A stretch of 57,832 nucleotides of DNA from Modicisalibacter radicis (GTDB lineage Bacteria; Pseudomonadota; Gammaproteobacteria; Pseudomonadales; Halomonadaceae), in NCBI RefSeq assembly GCF_900961225.1, contig NZ_CAAHFN010000061.1:1-57832 (forward strand). Direction: 5' to 3'. The position numbers and the translations under genes were made by a program. The notes beneath the pieces were generated by a model that had not been told where the DNA came from, did not search any database, and worked only from the letters and a program-made list of their open reading frames with translations. Shown in pieces: positions 17,246 to 26,675 of this stretch (the stretch's first letter is position 1; each line of letters starts with the position of its first letter).

Positions 17246-19663
17246 ATGAATCTGACGAGATCGCTACTGTGTGCAGTAGCGCTGTTGGCGGCAAATGCGA
17301 CTCTGGCACAAAGTGATCTCGATTCTCAGCGAGAAGCCTGGATCATCATGGCCCGCCAGGGGCAACTCGACGAAGCGATCGATGGCCTATCGAGGCTTTA
17401 CGCTCAGACAGGCGATCGCGTCGTTCTCGATGATTTGATTGCCTTGATGGTGCGCGATGGTCGCTATCAGCAGGCCCTGGATGCCTGTGCGCAATGCCAT
17501 ATCGATGACTACTCCAATGTCAGCCTGGAAGCCTTGGGCCGGGCCGCCCGCCTGGCCGGGGAGTACCAGCATTCGCTCGATTTCTACCAGACCCTGACCT
17601 TCCGCGACCCCAACAATGCCCAGGGGTGGCTCGGTATTGCGCTGACCAATATCGACCAGGGCTACTACGAGTCCGCCAACTGGGCGCTGACCCGTTACGA
17701 AGAACGTTTTGGGCGCACCGATGGTTGGTTCGAGACACGTGCCTACCTGGCGGCACGCAACGAAAACCCCATCGCAGAGCTGCAGGCTCGCCAGTTGCTC
17801 ATCGAACGTCAGCCTCGGAATGAAGCGGAAATCAAGGCGCTTTATCGCCTGGCCATAACGCTGGGCGCCCACAGCGCCGCCGAGCGGCTGATGCAGGAAT
17901 CACCTCAACTTTTCACCGAAACGGACCGTCTCTGGCTGCGTTACTACGATGCGGTAAGCAAGATGCGCTTGGCCGATAGCACCAACGAGGTCATTCGTGC
18001 CGAGGCGGGCCTGACTGAACTGGAGTCGGTCATCGCCACCCAGAATGCCGATCCGGGGCTCGCCCAACGCGCCCAGTACGATAGGGTCGTGGCACTTGCA
18101 ACACTACGCCGTTTCGAGGAAGCCGAGGCCCTGGCAGCGCAATTGGAAGTCCGTTATGGCCCGCTGCCCAATTACGTCCTCGAAGCCCGTGCCGATGCGC
18201 TCAGCGGCCTGGGTCGCCCACGCGAGGCACGCGACATCTATGCATCGCTGATCGCCTCCAACCCCAACCTTGCGCGAGCCCCGGACCAGCCACGTTACGA
18301 GTCGCTGATCTACGCCTACGCCGATGCCCGCCAGTATGACGACGCCGAGCGGGTTCTCGAGAAATGGGAAAAGGCCGAGCCTGCCTCACGCTGGGACTTT
18401 ACCGGCACCCGGCGCATCGCCAACCTCAACTACGAGCGTGTGCGCCATCTCGACGTAATGCTCTCCGCCTGGCGCGGCGACGAGGACGTCGCGTCCGAGC
18501 GCCTCGACAACCTGATCGAACAGGCCCCGGCCAACGCTTCGCTGTGGCGTATCAAGGGTGACCTCAGCCGTTGGCGTGGCTGGCCACGCCAAGCGGAAGA
18601 GGATTACCAGCGCGCCGCCCAGCTTTCGGCCCCCGATAACCGCAACGTACCCACCTATGGCGTTCTCATGTCGCGGCTCGACCGTGGCGACTGGCGCGGC
18701 AACGTCGAGACCATCGAGCAGCGTATCGAGCAGGACCCGCCCAGCGTGTCGCTGGATGGCTTGGCCAGGGAGTTGCGCGAGCAGCGTGCCGGTCGACTCA
18801 GCGTCAAGGCCACGCATGGCGACAGCACCGGTTCCGGCGTCCAAAGCTCGCACGATTGGCGTTACGAGGCGCTGCTGGAAGCACCTCGCAACGAGGCCGG
18901 CTCGCGCTTCTTCGCCCAGCGTATCGGGATGTACGGCGAGTACGACGGCGAACCGCTGTATGCCGCTTATACCGCCGTCGGCTACGAATTCAACCTGTAC
19001 CCCGCCACTGTCAAGCTGGCGGTCGGCGATGGTGTCCAGCTCAACGAAGACCCGCTGATCTGGAGCGAGCTCAGTTATGCCTTCTCCGATTACTGGACGG
19101 GAATTTTCAGCGTCGAGATCAATAGCGCCGAGACGCCCCTGCGCGCGCTGCGCGACGGCGTCTATGCCGACCTTTACCGCCTGGAAGGACGCTACCGTCG
19201 GGATGAGTCCGGTACCGGCGGTATTGGTCTGGCTTTCATGGATCTGGAAGACGGCAACCTGCGCCGCGCCATCTCGGGCTATTGGACCGAGGAAATCTAC
19301 GGCCATGATGAATGGAACATCACAGGCCAGCTGTTCGCCGGCACATCGAAGAATGACGAGGTCGAGGCCAGCTATTTCAACCCCCGCCAAGACGCCAGCG
19401 CCAGCGGTGAGTTCGAGTTCAGCCATACCCTGCCACTGGGCTACCGCAAGTCTTTGGTGCAGGCCCTGACATTGGGTGGTGGCAGGTACTGGCAGGAAGA
19501 CTACGGGAGCGAGCCAACCTGGGCGGTGGGCTACCAGCACAGCTGGGAGTTCGAGCCCGACGTCCTCTTCGAATACGGCATCAGCCGTCAAAAATCCGTC
19601 TACGACGGCGTTCCCGAATACGGCAACTTCATCACCGCCGGTTTTGAATGGAGGTTCCTGTGA
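17246..19663 (+). CDS. pgaA: Poly-beta-1,6-N-acetylglucosamine outer-membrane porin
   Basis: Exports partly deacetylated PNAG across the outer membrane. The 805 residues (E. coli PgaA 807) comprise a signal peptide (cleavage near TLAQ-SD), a periplasmic TPR superhelix to roughly residue 510 (repeated A-L-G-R-x-A motifs such as SLEALGRAARLAGEYQHSLD) and a C-terminal 16-strand beta-barrel ending in the aromatic signature AGFEWRFL. The stop overlaps the GTG start of pgaB by four bases (GTGA), so translation is coupled. First gene of pgaABCD. Confidence 0.93.
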   Translation: MNLTRSLLCAVALLAANATLAQSDLDSQREAWIIMARQGQLDEAIDGLSRLYAQTGDRVVLDDLIALMVRDGRYQQALDACAQCHIDDYSNVSLEALGRAARLAGEYQHSLDFYQTLTFRDPNNAQGWLGIALTNIDQGYYESANWALTRYEERFGRTDGWFETRAYLAARNENPIAELQARQLLIERQPRNEAEIKALYRLAITLGAHSAAERLMQESPQLFTETDRLWLRYYDAVSKMRLADSTNEVIRAEAGLTELESVIATQNADPGLAQRAQYDRVVALATLRRFEEAEALAAQLEVRYGPLPNYVLEARADALSGLGRPREARDIYASLIASNPNLARAPDQPRYESLIYAYADARQYDDAERVLEKWEKAEPASRWDFTGTRRIANLNYERVRHLDVMLSAWRGDEDVASERLDNLIEQAPANASLWRIKGDLSRWRGWPRQAEEDYQRAAQLSAPDNRNVPTYGVLMSRLDRGDWRGNVETIEQRIEQDPPSVSLDGLARELREQRAGRLSVKATHGDSTGSGVQSSHDWRYEALLEAPRNEAGSRFFAQRIGMYGEYDGEPLYAAYTAVGYEFNLYPATVKLAVGDGVQLNEDPLIWSELSYAFSDYWTGIFSVEINSAETPLRALRDGVYADLYRLEGRYRRDESGTGGIGLAFMDLEDGNLRRAISGYWTEEIYGHDEWNITGQLFAGTSKNDEVEASYFNPRQDASASGEFEFSHTLPLGYRKSLVQALTLGGGRYWQEDYGSEPTWAVGYQHSWEFEPDVLFEYGISRQKSVYDGVPEYGNFITAGFEWRFL

Positions 19664-21630
19664 GCAAATGGATTGCAGCCCTGCTGGCCTTGTCCCTGGC
19701 CATGCCGGCATTTGCGGCCAAGGATTGGGGCCGCGACCCGGGACGCGATCCCGGGGAATTCAGCGTTATCAGCTATCACGACGTGATCGACCTGAACCAG
19801 ACCCCGAACCAGAAGATCTTCCCGCAGACGATCACCCGTAACCTGTTGGTCCAGCATTTCAATCTGTTCGCCGAACTTGGCTATCAGCCAGTCAGCTATC
19901 AACAGATCATCGATGCACGTGAGGGCAAGCAGCCCTTGCCTGAAAAGGCCATCCTGCTGACCTTCGACGACGGCTACCGCAGCTTTTACGATATCGTCTA
20001 TCCACTACTCAAGCTCTACGGCTACCCCGCCATCACCGCCGTGGTCGGCAGTTGGCTCGATGTACCATCCAGGCAGCAAGTGCCCTACGGCGACACGACA
20101 CTGCCCCGCGAGCGTTTCATGAGCTGGGAAGAATTGCGCGAGATGCAGCAATCCCAGTTGGTCGAAGTCGCTTCACATACCTACGACCTTCACAAGGGAA
20201 TTGTCGGCAACCCTTTCGGCAACCAGCAGCCCGCCGCTACGACCAGCGCCTGGTCGCCTTCGGGCTACGAGAGCGAAAGCGAATATCTCTCGCGCATACG
20301 CGACGACATGAACATGACCCGTCAGCGTTTCCAGGAAGAGCTGGGCAAGGGGCCACGCATCATGGTCTGGCCTTATGGCGCCTACAGCAATACAACACTG
20401 AAGCTGGCCGCCGAAGCAGGCATGCTGCAAACCTTCAGCCTGCTTGGCCACGTCAACGACATGGAGGAGAGCCCCAGGGAAATGGGGCGCTACCTGATCG
20501 ACCAGGAAACCTCACTGGAGACCCTCGAAGAGATCCTGGCCGACCGTACCTGGGAGCGTGGCGTCGAGCGGATCGTTCACGTGGATCTCGACTACATCTA
20601 CGACGAGGACAAAGTCCAACAAGGCCACAACCTGGATATCCTGCTCGATCGCGTCAAGAAGCAGGGCGTGAGCACGGTCTACCTGCAGGCCTATGCCGAT
20701 GACGATGGCGACGGGGTCGCCGAGGCGCTGTATTTTCCGAACCGCCATATGCCGATGAAGGCCGACCTGTTCAACCGCGTCGCCTGGCAGCTCAAGAAGC
20801 GCGCCGGGGTCGAAGTCTACGCCTGGATGCCGATCATGGCTTTCGATCTAGGCGAAGACCATCAATACATCGTCGATGCGCGTCTCGGTAAAACCAACCC
20901 GGACTATTATCGGCGCCTTTCGCCCTACATCGAGAAAAACCGCCAGATCGTTCGCGAGATCTACGAGGATCTGGGCCGCATGGCCAAGTTCGATAGCCTG
21001 CTGTTTCACGATGATGGGCTGATGAACGACTTCGAGGACGCCAGCCCGGCGGCGCTGCAGTGGTATGAACGCGAATGGAATCTGCCTGGCAGCGTGTCAC
21101 AGATACGCCAAGACGACACGAAAATGGCCGAGTGGACCCGCCACAAGACGCAGTTCCTGATCGATTTCACCTACGAATTGCGAAACGCCGCCGACCATTA
21201 TCGCCAGTACGACAACCAGCGCTTCCTGATCGCGCGCAACCTCTATGCGCCAGTGGTGCTCGAGCCTGAAAGCGAGGCATGGTTCGCCCAGAATCTCGAG
21301 AAGTTCGGCGACTCCTATGACTACACCGCCGTCATGGCCATGCCGTATATGGAAGGAGCCAAGGATGCGGACAGCTGGCTGAGACGCCTTGCCAACGAGA
21401 CCCTGGAGCACGTCCCCGCCGAACGCCTAGTCTTCGAACTCCAGGCCACCGACTGGCGCGACCAGACGCCGGTTCCCAGCAAGACACTGGCGCACTGGAT
21501 GGAAGTGATCCGCAGCGAGGGTATCTACAACTATGGCTACTACCCTGACGACTTCATCAACAGCCATCCAGACATCGGCGTATTGCGTCGCAGCTTTTCA
21601 TTGGCGAGCCACCTGGGTGACGCGCCATGA
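19660..21630 (+). CDS. pgaB: PNAG de-N-acetylase/hydrolase
   Basis: Periplasmic two-domain enzyme, 656 residues. The CE4 domain has YHDV at 39-42 and TFDDGYRSFY at 101-110 with the catalytic/metal Asp103-Asp104, then the SHTYDLH metal-His motif; the C-terminal GH153-type domain has FHDDGLMNDFED. Deacetylation of PNAG is needed for export. Start chosen as GTG at 19660 because GGAGG lies just upstream and it begins the signal peptide (MSKWIAALLALSLAMPAFA); an ATG four codons earlier would overlap pgaA more. Unlike E. coli PgaB there is no lipobox Cys, so it should be a soluble periplasmic protein. Confidence 0.92.
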   Translation: MSKWIAALLALSLAMPAFAAKDWGRDPGRDPGEFSVISYHDVIDLNQTPNQKIFPQTITRNLLVQHFNLFAELGYQPVSYQQIIDAREGKQPLPEKAILLTFDDGYRSFYDIVYPLLKLYGYPAITAVVGSWLDVPSRQQVPYGDTTLPRERFMSWEELREMQQSQLVEVASHTYDLHKGIVGNPFGNQQPAATTSAWSPSGYESESEYLSRIRDDMNMTRQRFQEELGKGPRIMVWPYGAYSNTTLKLAAEAGMLQTFSLLGHVNDMEESPREMGRYLIDQETSLETLEEILADRTWERGVERIVHVDLDYIYDEDKVQQGHNLDILLDRVKKQGVSTVYLQAYADDDGDGVAEALYFPNRHMPMKADLFNRVAWQLKKRAGVEVYAWMPIMAFDLGEDHQYIVDARLGKTNPDYYRRLSPYIEKNRQIVREIYEDLGRMAKFDSLLFHDDGLMNDFEDASPAALQWYEREWNLPGSVSQIRQDDTKMAEWTRHKTQFLIDFTYELRNAADHYRQYDNQRFLIARNLYAPVVLEPESEAWFAQNLEKFGDSYDYTAVMAMPYMEGAKDADSWLRRLANETLEHVPAERLVFELQATDWRDQTPVPSKTLAHWMEVIRSEGIYNYGYYPDDFINSHPDIGVLRRSFSLASHLGDAP

Positions 21631-22874
21631 CCGCGATGGAAGCACTCGCGCTGTTTACCATGAGCTATCCCAGCCTGATGGCCACGGTTTGGATCTGTGG
21701 CGGTCTTTACTATTTCTTCCACTGGGAACGCAAGCAGACGGAGCGACCGGCTTCGGCCATCGCCCCCAATGCCCCGCGCGTATCGGTGCTGGTGCCCTGC
21801 CACAACGAAGGGGAAAACATCGATGAGACCATCGGCCACCTGATTCGGCAGAACTACCTCAATCTCGAAATCATCGCCATCAACGACGGCAGCCGCGACG
21901 ATACCGGCAACCGTCTGGACGCGCTGGCCCAGCAGTACTCGACCCTGAAAGTGCTGCACCAAAGCAATCAAGGCAAGGCCAGCGCTATGAACAATGGCCT
22001 GGCCCACGCCAGCGGAGACATCATCGTCGGTATCGACGGCGATGCCGTGCTCGACTACGACGCCGTCGCCTGGATGGTCGAACACTTCCTGCGCAGCCCG
22101 CGTGTCGGCAGCGTGACCGGCAATCCACGGGTACGTACGCGCTCCACGGCGATCGGCAAGATCCAGACAGGCGAATTCTCCTCGATCATCGGTTTGATAA
22201 AGCGTGCCCAGCGCATCTACGGCATGGTCTTCACCATTTCCGGGGTCATCTGCGCCTTTCGCCGCAGCGCGCTCGAGCAGGTCGGCGGCTGGAGCACCGA
22301 CATGATCACCGAGGACATCGATGTCAGCTGGAAGCTGCAACTCTCAAGATGGCAGATCCGCTACGAGCCCCATGCCATTTGCTGGGTATTGATGCCCGAG
22401 ACCCTGCGCGGCCTGTTTCGTCAGCGTCTGCGCTGGGCGCAAGGTGGCGCCGAGGCTTTCCTGCGTCATTTCGGCAAGGCGATTGGCTGGCGCAACCGCC
22501 GTTTTTGGCCGCTACTCGCCGAATACGTCATCAGCATCGTCTGGTGCTACTCGATGCTAGCGCTGATCGTCTTAGGCCTGTGCGACCTGACCTTGGGCAT
22601 GCCGAGCTGGGATACGGCAGAAGCCGTGCTCGAATGGTCAGTGGGCCTACTGGTCTTTCTTTGCCTGCTCCAGTTCTGCGTCAGCTTCTTCATCGACAGC
22701 CGCTATGACCACGCCATGGCCAACTGTCTGTTCTGGAGCATCTGGTATCCGTTTTTCTACTGGATCTTGAACATGATGACGGCCGTCATCGCCTTTCCCA
22801 AGGCCGTGGTGCGTCGCCGCGGCCAGCACGCCATCTGGCGCAGTCCCGACAGAGGAGAATCTTTCCGTGAATAA
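21627..22874 (+). CDS. pgaC: PNAG synthase, GT2 glycosyltransferase
   Basis: Processive inner-membrane enzyme polymerising UDP-GlcNAc into beta-1,6-GlcNAc, 415 residues. GT2 motifs: VLVPCHNEGENI, AINDGSRDD, GIDGDAVLDYD (the D-x-D type site), TEDIDVSWK and QRLRWAQGG (Q-x-x-RW). One N-terminal and about four C-terminal membrane helices. Overlaps pgaB by four bases (ATGA) and pgaD by eight. Slightly shorter than E. coli PgaC (about 440). Confidence 0.94.
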   Translation: MTAMEALALFTMSYPSLMATVWICGGLYYFFHWERKQTERPASAIAPNAPRVSVLVPCHNEGENIDETIGHLIRQNYLNLEIIAINDGSRDDTGNRLDALAQQYSTLKVLHQSNQGKASAMNNGLAHASGDIIVGIDGDAVLDYDAVAWMVEHFLRSPRVGSVTGNPRVRTRSTAIGKIQTGEFSSIIGLIKRAQRIYGMVFTISGVICAFRRSALEQVGGWSTDMITEDIDVSWKLQLSRWQIRYEPHAICWVLMPETLRGLFRQRLRWAQGGAEAFLRHFGKAIGWRNRRFWPLLAEYVISIVWCYSMLALIVLGLCDLTLGMPSWDTAEAVLEWSVGLLVFLCLLQFCVSFFIDSRYDHAMANCLFWSIWYPFFYWILNMMTAVIAFPKAVVRRRGQHAIWRSPDRGESFRE

Positions 22875-23148
22875 CCAGCTTGGCTCAATGATCATCAGCA
22901 ACCCCAAACGACGCGGATTGGGTTACCGCGTCAGGGACATGGCCCTGGTACTCGCCACTCTCAGCCTGTGGGGCCTATTCGGCACCGAGACCTACTTGGC
23001 GGTGACAAGTGCCGAGTTTCTGGCAGAACAGGCCTACATTCTGTCGTTACTCAAAGTAACCGCTATCGACTTCGTTGCCGTGTTCATGCTCTTCCACGCC
23101 TGGGTTCTCTATGAGCGTTTGCTGTTCCGCATGAAGTGGAAGGTCTGA
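22867..23148 (+). CDS. pgaD: PNAG synthase accessory membrane protein
   Basis: Small partner of PgaC, 93 residues, with two membrane helices (about 25-47 and 63-85) and a short C-terminus ending FRMKWKV. In E. coli PgaD (137 residues) the PgaC-PgaD pair is the c-di-GMP receptor; this version is much shorter, and identity rests mainly on position and topology. It starts with GTG, preceded by AGAGGAG, and overlaps the end of pgaC by eight bases. Last gene of the operon, convergent with the LysR gene. Confidence 0.82.
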   Translation: MNNQLGSMIISNPKRRGLGYRVRDMALVLATLSLWGLFGTETYLAVTSAEFLAEQAYILSLLKVTAIDFVAVFMLFHAWVLYERLLFRMKWKV

Positions 23149-23222
23149 GAAGTCCGCTTATTCATCGGCAATGAGGCATATCGCCCGACTCGTATAAGCG
23201 CTCAAAGGACATAAACAAAGCC

Positions 23223-24155
23223 CTAAGAAGGACTGCCCCCACCCTTGTCGCCCCACAATGCCAACAAGGTCTCGATGAACAGCTCTGCGGTACTCGACAG
23301 GTTATGATCGTTGCGCTGGATCAAACCGATGGTGCGCTGTATCCGCGGCTCGGGCAAAGGTCGCGCGCAGAGCGTGTCATGGCCCGGACCTGGCATGGTC
23401 ATCCTCGGTAAGATGGCGACCCCAAGGCCGGACTCCACCAGACCAAGCGATGTCGAAAGGTGCTGTACTTCGTAGAAACCGTTGAGACGGATACCCTCCG
23501 ATGACAGCACATTGTCCAGCAGCGTACGGTTGCCGCTATCACGACTAACGGTAATCATTCGAACCGCTTCCAGATCGGCCCAGGTGATCGTCTCCTTGGC
23601 AGCCAGCGGATGGTCGGAACGCAACGCCAGCACGAAGGGATCGCGCAGCAGTGGCGTGAACGACACCTCGGGTAGCTGCGGGCTGATCATGTTGATGCCG
23701 AAATCCGCTTCGCCGTTGATGACCCGCTCCAGCCCTTCGTTGGCGCTGACATCGAGAATGCGAATGCGAATCCCCGGCCAAGCCTCGTTGAAGCGTCGAA
23801 TGACACTAGGCAGGAAGTAGAAAGCCGCCGTGGGGAGGCAGGCTATGGTCAAGGTCCCCTTCTGATGGGTCGCCAATTCGCGAATGCCGAGGATCGACGA
23901 TTCGTAATCGTCGATCATCCTTCGGGCCCGCGGCAAGAAGTCGGCGCCAATCGCGGTCAACCATGTGCGTCGAGTAGTGCGCTCGAGAAGCGCAACCTCG
24001 AGCGCTTCCTCAAGCTTCTGAATACGCCGCGACAGTGCTGGCTGTGACAGGTGAAGGCGCTGCGCCGCCTCGTGGAAGCTGCCCAGATCGGCGACTTGGA
24101 CAAAGGCCTGCAAGTCAAGGAATTCGATGCGATGCAACATAGGCGATTCTTGCAT
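23223..24155 (-). CDS. LysR-family regulator of the tricarboxylate module
   Basis: 310 residues with an N-terminal winged HTH (LDLQAFVQVADLGSFHEAA, LHLSQPALSRRIQKLE) and a substrate-binding domain (GTLTIACLPTAAFYFLPSVI, GEADFGINMI). Divergent from the PrpF-like isomerase and transporter genes, which it probably activates in response to their substrate or product. An alternative start at 24140 (MLHRIEF) is equally likely. Two palindromes lie in the 137-base divergent gap. Confidence 0.85.
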   Translation of the reverse strand: MQESPMLHRIEFLDLQAFVQVADLGSFHEAAQRLHLSQPALSRRIQKLEEALEVALLERTTRRTWLTAIGADFLPRARRMIDDYESSILGIRELATHQKGTLTIACLPTAAFYFLPSVIRRFNEAWPGIRIRILDVSANEGLERVINGEADFGINMISPQLPEVSFTPLLRDPFVLALRSDHPLAAKETITWADLEAVRMITVSRDSGNRTLLDNVLSSEGIRLNGFYEVQHLSTSLGLVESGLGVAILPRMTMPGPGHDTLCARPLPEPRIQRTIGLIQRNDHNLSSTAELFIETLLALWGDKGGGSPS

Positions 24156-24161
24156 TAAAAG

Positions 24162-24193
24162 AGCTATATCGAATAGCTTAGCGCATTAATGCG
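24162..24193. promoter_or_regulatory. Paired palindromes in the LysR / isomerase divergent promoter
   Basis: AGCTAT-ATCGA-ATAGCT at 24162-24178 and CGCATTAATGCG at 24182-24193 lie next to each other just upstream of the LysR gene and about 100 bases before the isomerase start. Their place and symmetry fit LysR recognition and activation sites; the assignment is inferred. Confidence 0.5.
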
Positions 24194-24292
24194 TACTCGA
24201 CATTGAAAACCTATTTTATTTGCATTTGAGGCATCAAAAAGCGGGTGACATGCTCGTTTCACGAGTCCCCACGCAAGGAAAGTGAAACAGCA

Positions 24293-25411
24293 ATGATCAA
24301 CAGCATTCCCTGCATCATCATGCGCGGCGGCACATCCAAAGGTCCTTTTCTGCGCATGAACGACCTGCCCGAATCGCCAGAGGCACGAGCAGAGACACTG
24401 CTTAGTCTGATGGGCGCCGGCCATGCCCTACAGATCGACGGCATCGGTGGCAGCGATCCGTTGACCAGCAAAGTGGCGATTGTCGAACGTTCCGACTATC
24501 CGGGGGCCGATGTCGATTATCTATTTGCTCAGGTCGACGGCCCCGGTCGCCGCGTCGACTTCAATCCCAATTGTGGCAATATGCTGTCGGCGGTCGGCCC
24601 CTACGCGATCGAGACCGGACTGGTCGAGCCTCGCGACGACATGACCGTGGTGCGGGTCCGCAACATCAACACCCAGCGGCTCATCGAGTGCCATGTTCCC
24701 ACACCCGGACGACAGGTCCTCTATGAGGGCGACACGCGAATCAGCGGCGTTCCAGGCACTGCCGCCGGCATTCAATTGAGCTTCCTCGATGTCGTGGGGA
24801 CCAAGACCGGTGCATTGTTGCCCACCGGGCAGGCGCAGGAAACCATCGACGGCATTGCGGTTACCTGCCTTGACGCTGCGACCCCCACGCTGCTGATTGC
24901 ATCCGTGGACTTCGGCCTGAGCGGTAACGAAACACCCGCCGAACTCGATGCTAACGATTCCGTGCTGGCCCGACTCGAGTCAATTCGCCGTGAAGCCGGA
25001 CGACGCATGGGACTCGGCGATGTCAGCCAGGGCGTACTGCCCAAGCCGGTTCTGCTGTCAGCGGCCGACGAGCGCGGCGCCACATTGCGCGCGCGCTACT
25101 TCGTGCCACACCGCTGCCACAAGGCACTCGCCGTTACCGGTGCCATCGCCTTGGCGACGGCGGTTAGCGTGCCGGGCACCGTTGCCCACCGCATCGCCGT
25201 CGCTTCGGGTCGACTGGCCGAGGGCGAGCGACTAGATCATGTTCGCCTCGAGCATCCCTCGGGCTATATCGATCTCGATGTCGAACACCGAGGGCAAGAT
25301 CCGCATGACGTAGCCCGTGTATCGCTGGTGCGTACGGCTCGCAAGATCATGGCCGGTACGCTCTATTATTCCGGCAGTCCGGCCGACGCCGTAAAAGCGA
25401 AGGCCTGCTAG
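24293..25411 (+). CDS. PrpF-family isomerase, 4-oxalomesaconate tautomerase-like
   Basis: Cytoplasmic cofactor-free isomerase of 372 residues. PrpF/GalD motifs: IPCIIMRGGTSKG near the start, IDGIGGSDPLTSKVAIV, FNPNCGNMLSAVGPYAIE (with a catalytic-type Cys), GVPGTAAGIQLSF, GALLPTG, VPHRCHKALAVTGA. I recognise strong likeness to pseudomonad GalD (4-oxalomesaconate tautomerase of gallate catabolism); PrpF isomerises aconitates. Its place in front of a tripartite tricarboxylate transporter suggests an unsaturated tricarboxylate as substrate. AAGGAAAG precedes the ATG. Confidence 0.82.
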   Translation: MINSIPCIIMRGGTSKGPFLRMNDLPESPEARAETLLSLMGAGHALQIDGIGGSDPLTSKVAIVERSDYPGADVDYLFAQVDGPGRRVDFNPNCGNMLSAVGPYAIETGLVEPRDDMTVVRVRNINTQRLIECHVPTPGRQVLYEGDTRISGVPGTAAGIQLSFLDVVGTKTGALLPTGQAQETIDGIAVTCLDAATPTLLIASVDFGLSGNETPAELDANDSVLARLESIRREAGRRMGLGDVSQGVLPKPVLLSAADERGATLRARYFVPHRCHKALAVTGAIALATAVSVPGTVAHRIAVASGRLAEGERLDHVRLEHPSGYIDLDVEHRGQDPHDVARVSLVRTARKIMAGTLYYSGSPADAVKAKAC

Positions 25412-25474
25412 ACAGCCTTCGATTCCAACGAATAAATCCACCCAAAGAGCAACACAAGAACAAGGAGTCACGCC

Positions 25475-26605
25475 ATGAGTCCCTTGAACACCCAACGGAC
25501 ACTCACTACCCGACTGAAACGCGTCGCAGGCCTGGGCCTGCTATGTGCCGGGCTGAGTGCCATGACCTTACCCCCCATTGCCAAGGCCGCGGACGCCAAG
25601 GTACCCGACAGCATCAAATGGACCATCCCCTTTGGAGTGGGTGGCGGTACCGATGTCTGGGCCCGTTTCTTCGCCCCTTGGTTCAGTAACTACTTGCCCG
25701 ACGAGCCCACCCTCATGATCGACAATGTGCCTGGGGGCGGATCGATCAATGGTGCCAACCTTTTCGCGATGCGAGCCCATGCCGATGGTAGCCAGTGGCT
25801 AGGCACCTCGGCCTCGACTCAGTATCCGGCGATGCTGGGCGACCCGCGTGTACGCTACGACTATGCCGACTGGAAACCGCTCCTTGCCACGCCAACCGGT
25901 GGTGTCGTCTATGCCTCGCCGAGCCTCGGCAAGGATGCTGACAGCGCCCTGCAGGCCCTGCTCCAGGAACCGGTCAAACTCGCTGCACAGTCGCCCACAG
26001 GAGTCGAGCTACCCGTCCTGATTGCGCTCGACATGCTGGGTGTCGACATTAACCCGGTGTTCGGGATGCGTAGCCGCGGCGAGGGTCGACTGGCTTTCGA
26101 ACGCGGCGAAGCGAATATCGATTTCCAGACCACCTCGGCCTACCTGAGCAATGTCCAGCCGCTGGTCGATGACGGCAAGGCCATTCCGCTGTTCAGCCTG
26201 GGCGTGCTTGACGATGACGGCAAGATCGTCCGCGATCCGACCTTCCCTGACTTGCCAACGTTCAACGAGATTTATCAGCAGACCGAAGGCGAGGCGCCGT
26301 CCGGTAACGCCTACGAGGCCTATCGCAAATTCTTCGCTTCCGGCTATGCGCTACAGAAACTGGTGATGGTGCCGGTCGATACCCCCGAGGCGCTCACCGA
26401 GGTCTATCGGCAGGCTGCCCGCGAATTCATCAAGACCGACAGGTTCAAGCAGGAGTCGACGGCTCAGCTCGGGCCCTACACGCCCATCGTCGGCAAGACG
26501 GTCTCGGCCCATCTCGAGGACGCCATGGCGATCAAGGACGAGACCCGTCAGTGGCTGATCACCTGGCTGGCGGACAAGTTCGACGTCCACCTGGCCACGC
26601 GCTGA
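25475..26605 (+). CDS. tctC: Tripartite tricarboxylate transporter substrate-binding protein
   Basis: Periplasmic receptor of the TctABC type (Bug family), 376 residues. The signal peptide spans residues about 14-38 (ending PIAKAADA). The mature protein has the Bug features IPFGVGGGTDVWARFFAPW, DNVPGGGSINGANL and, further on, EFIKTDRFKQ. CAAGGAG precedes the ATG. It lies 63 bases after the isomerase and 70 before the fused membrane component, as in tct operons. Ligand cannot be read directly; a C6 tricarboxylate is likely from context. Confidence 0.85.
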   Translation: MSPLNTQRTLTTRLKRVAGLGLLCAGLSAMTLPPIAKAADAKVPDSIKWTIPFGVGGGTDVWARFFAPWFSNYLPDEPTLMIDNVPGGGSINGANLFAMRAHADGSQWLGTSASTQYPAMLGDPRVRYDYADWKPLLATPTGGVVYASPSLGKDADSALQALLQEPVKLAAQSPTGVELPVLIALDMLGVDINPVFGMRSRGEGRLAFERGEANIDFQTTSAYLSNVQPLVDDGKAIPLFSLGVLDDDGKIVRDPTFPDLPTFNEIYQQTEGEAPSGNAYEAYRKFFASGYALQKLVMVPVDTPEALTEVYRQAAREFIKTDRFKQESTAQLGPYTPIVGKTVSAHLEDAMAIKDETRQWLITWLADKFDVHLATR

Positions 26606-26675
26606 TCTTCCCGGCCTCGTCGCATGGCGACGGGGCCGGCTCGATTTTCGATACGACAACGCGAAGAACCACGCC

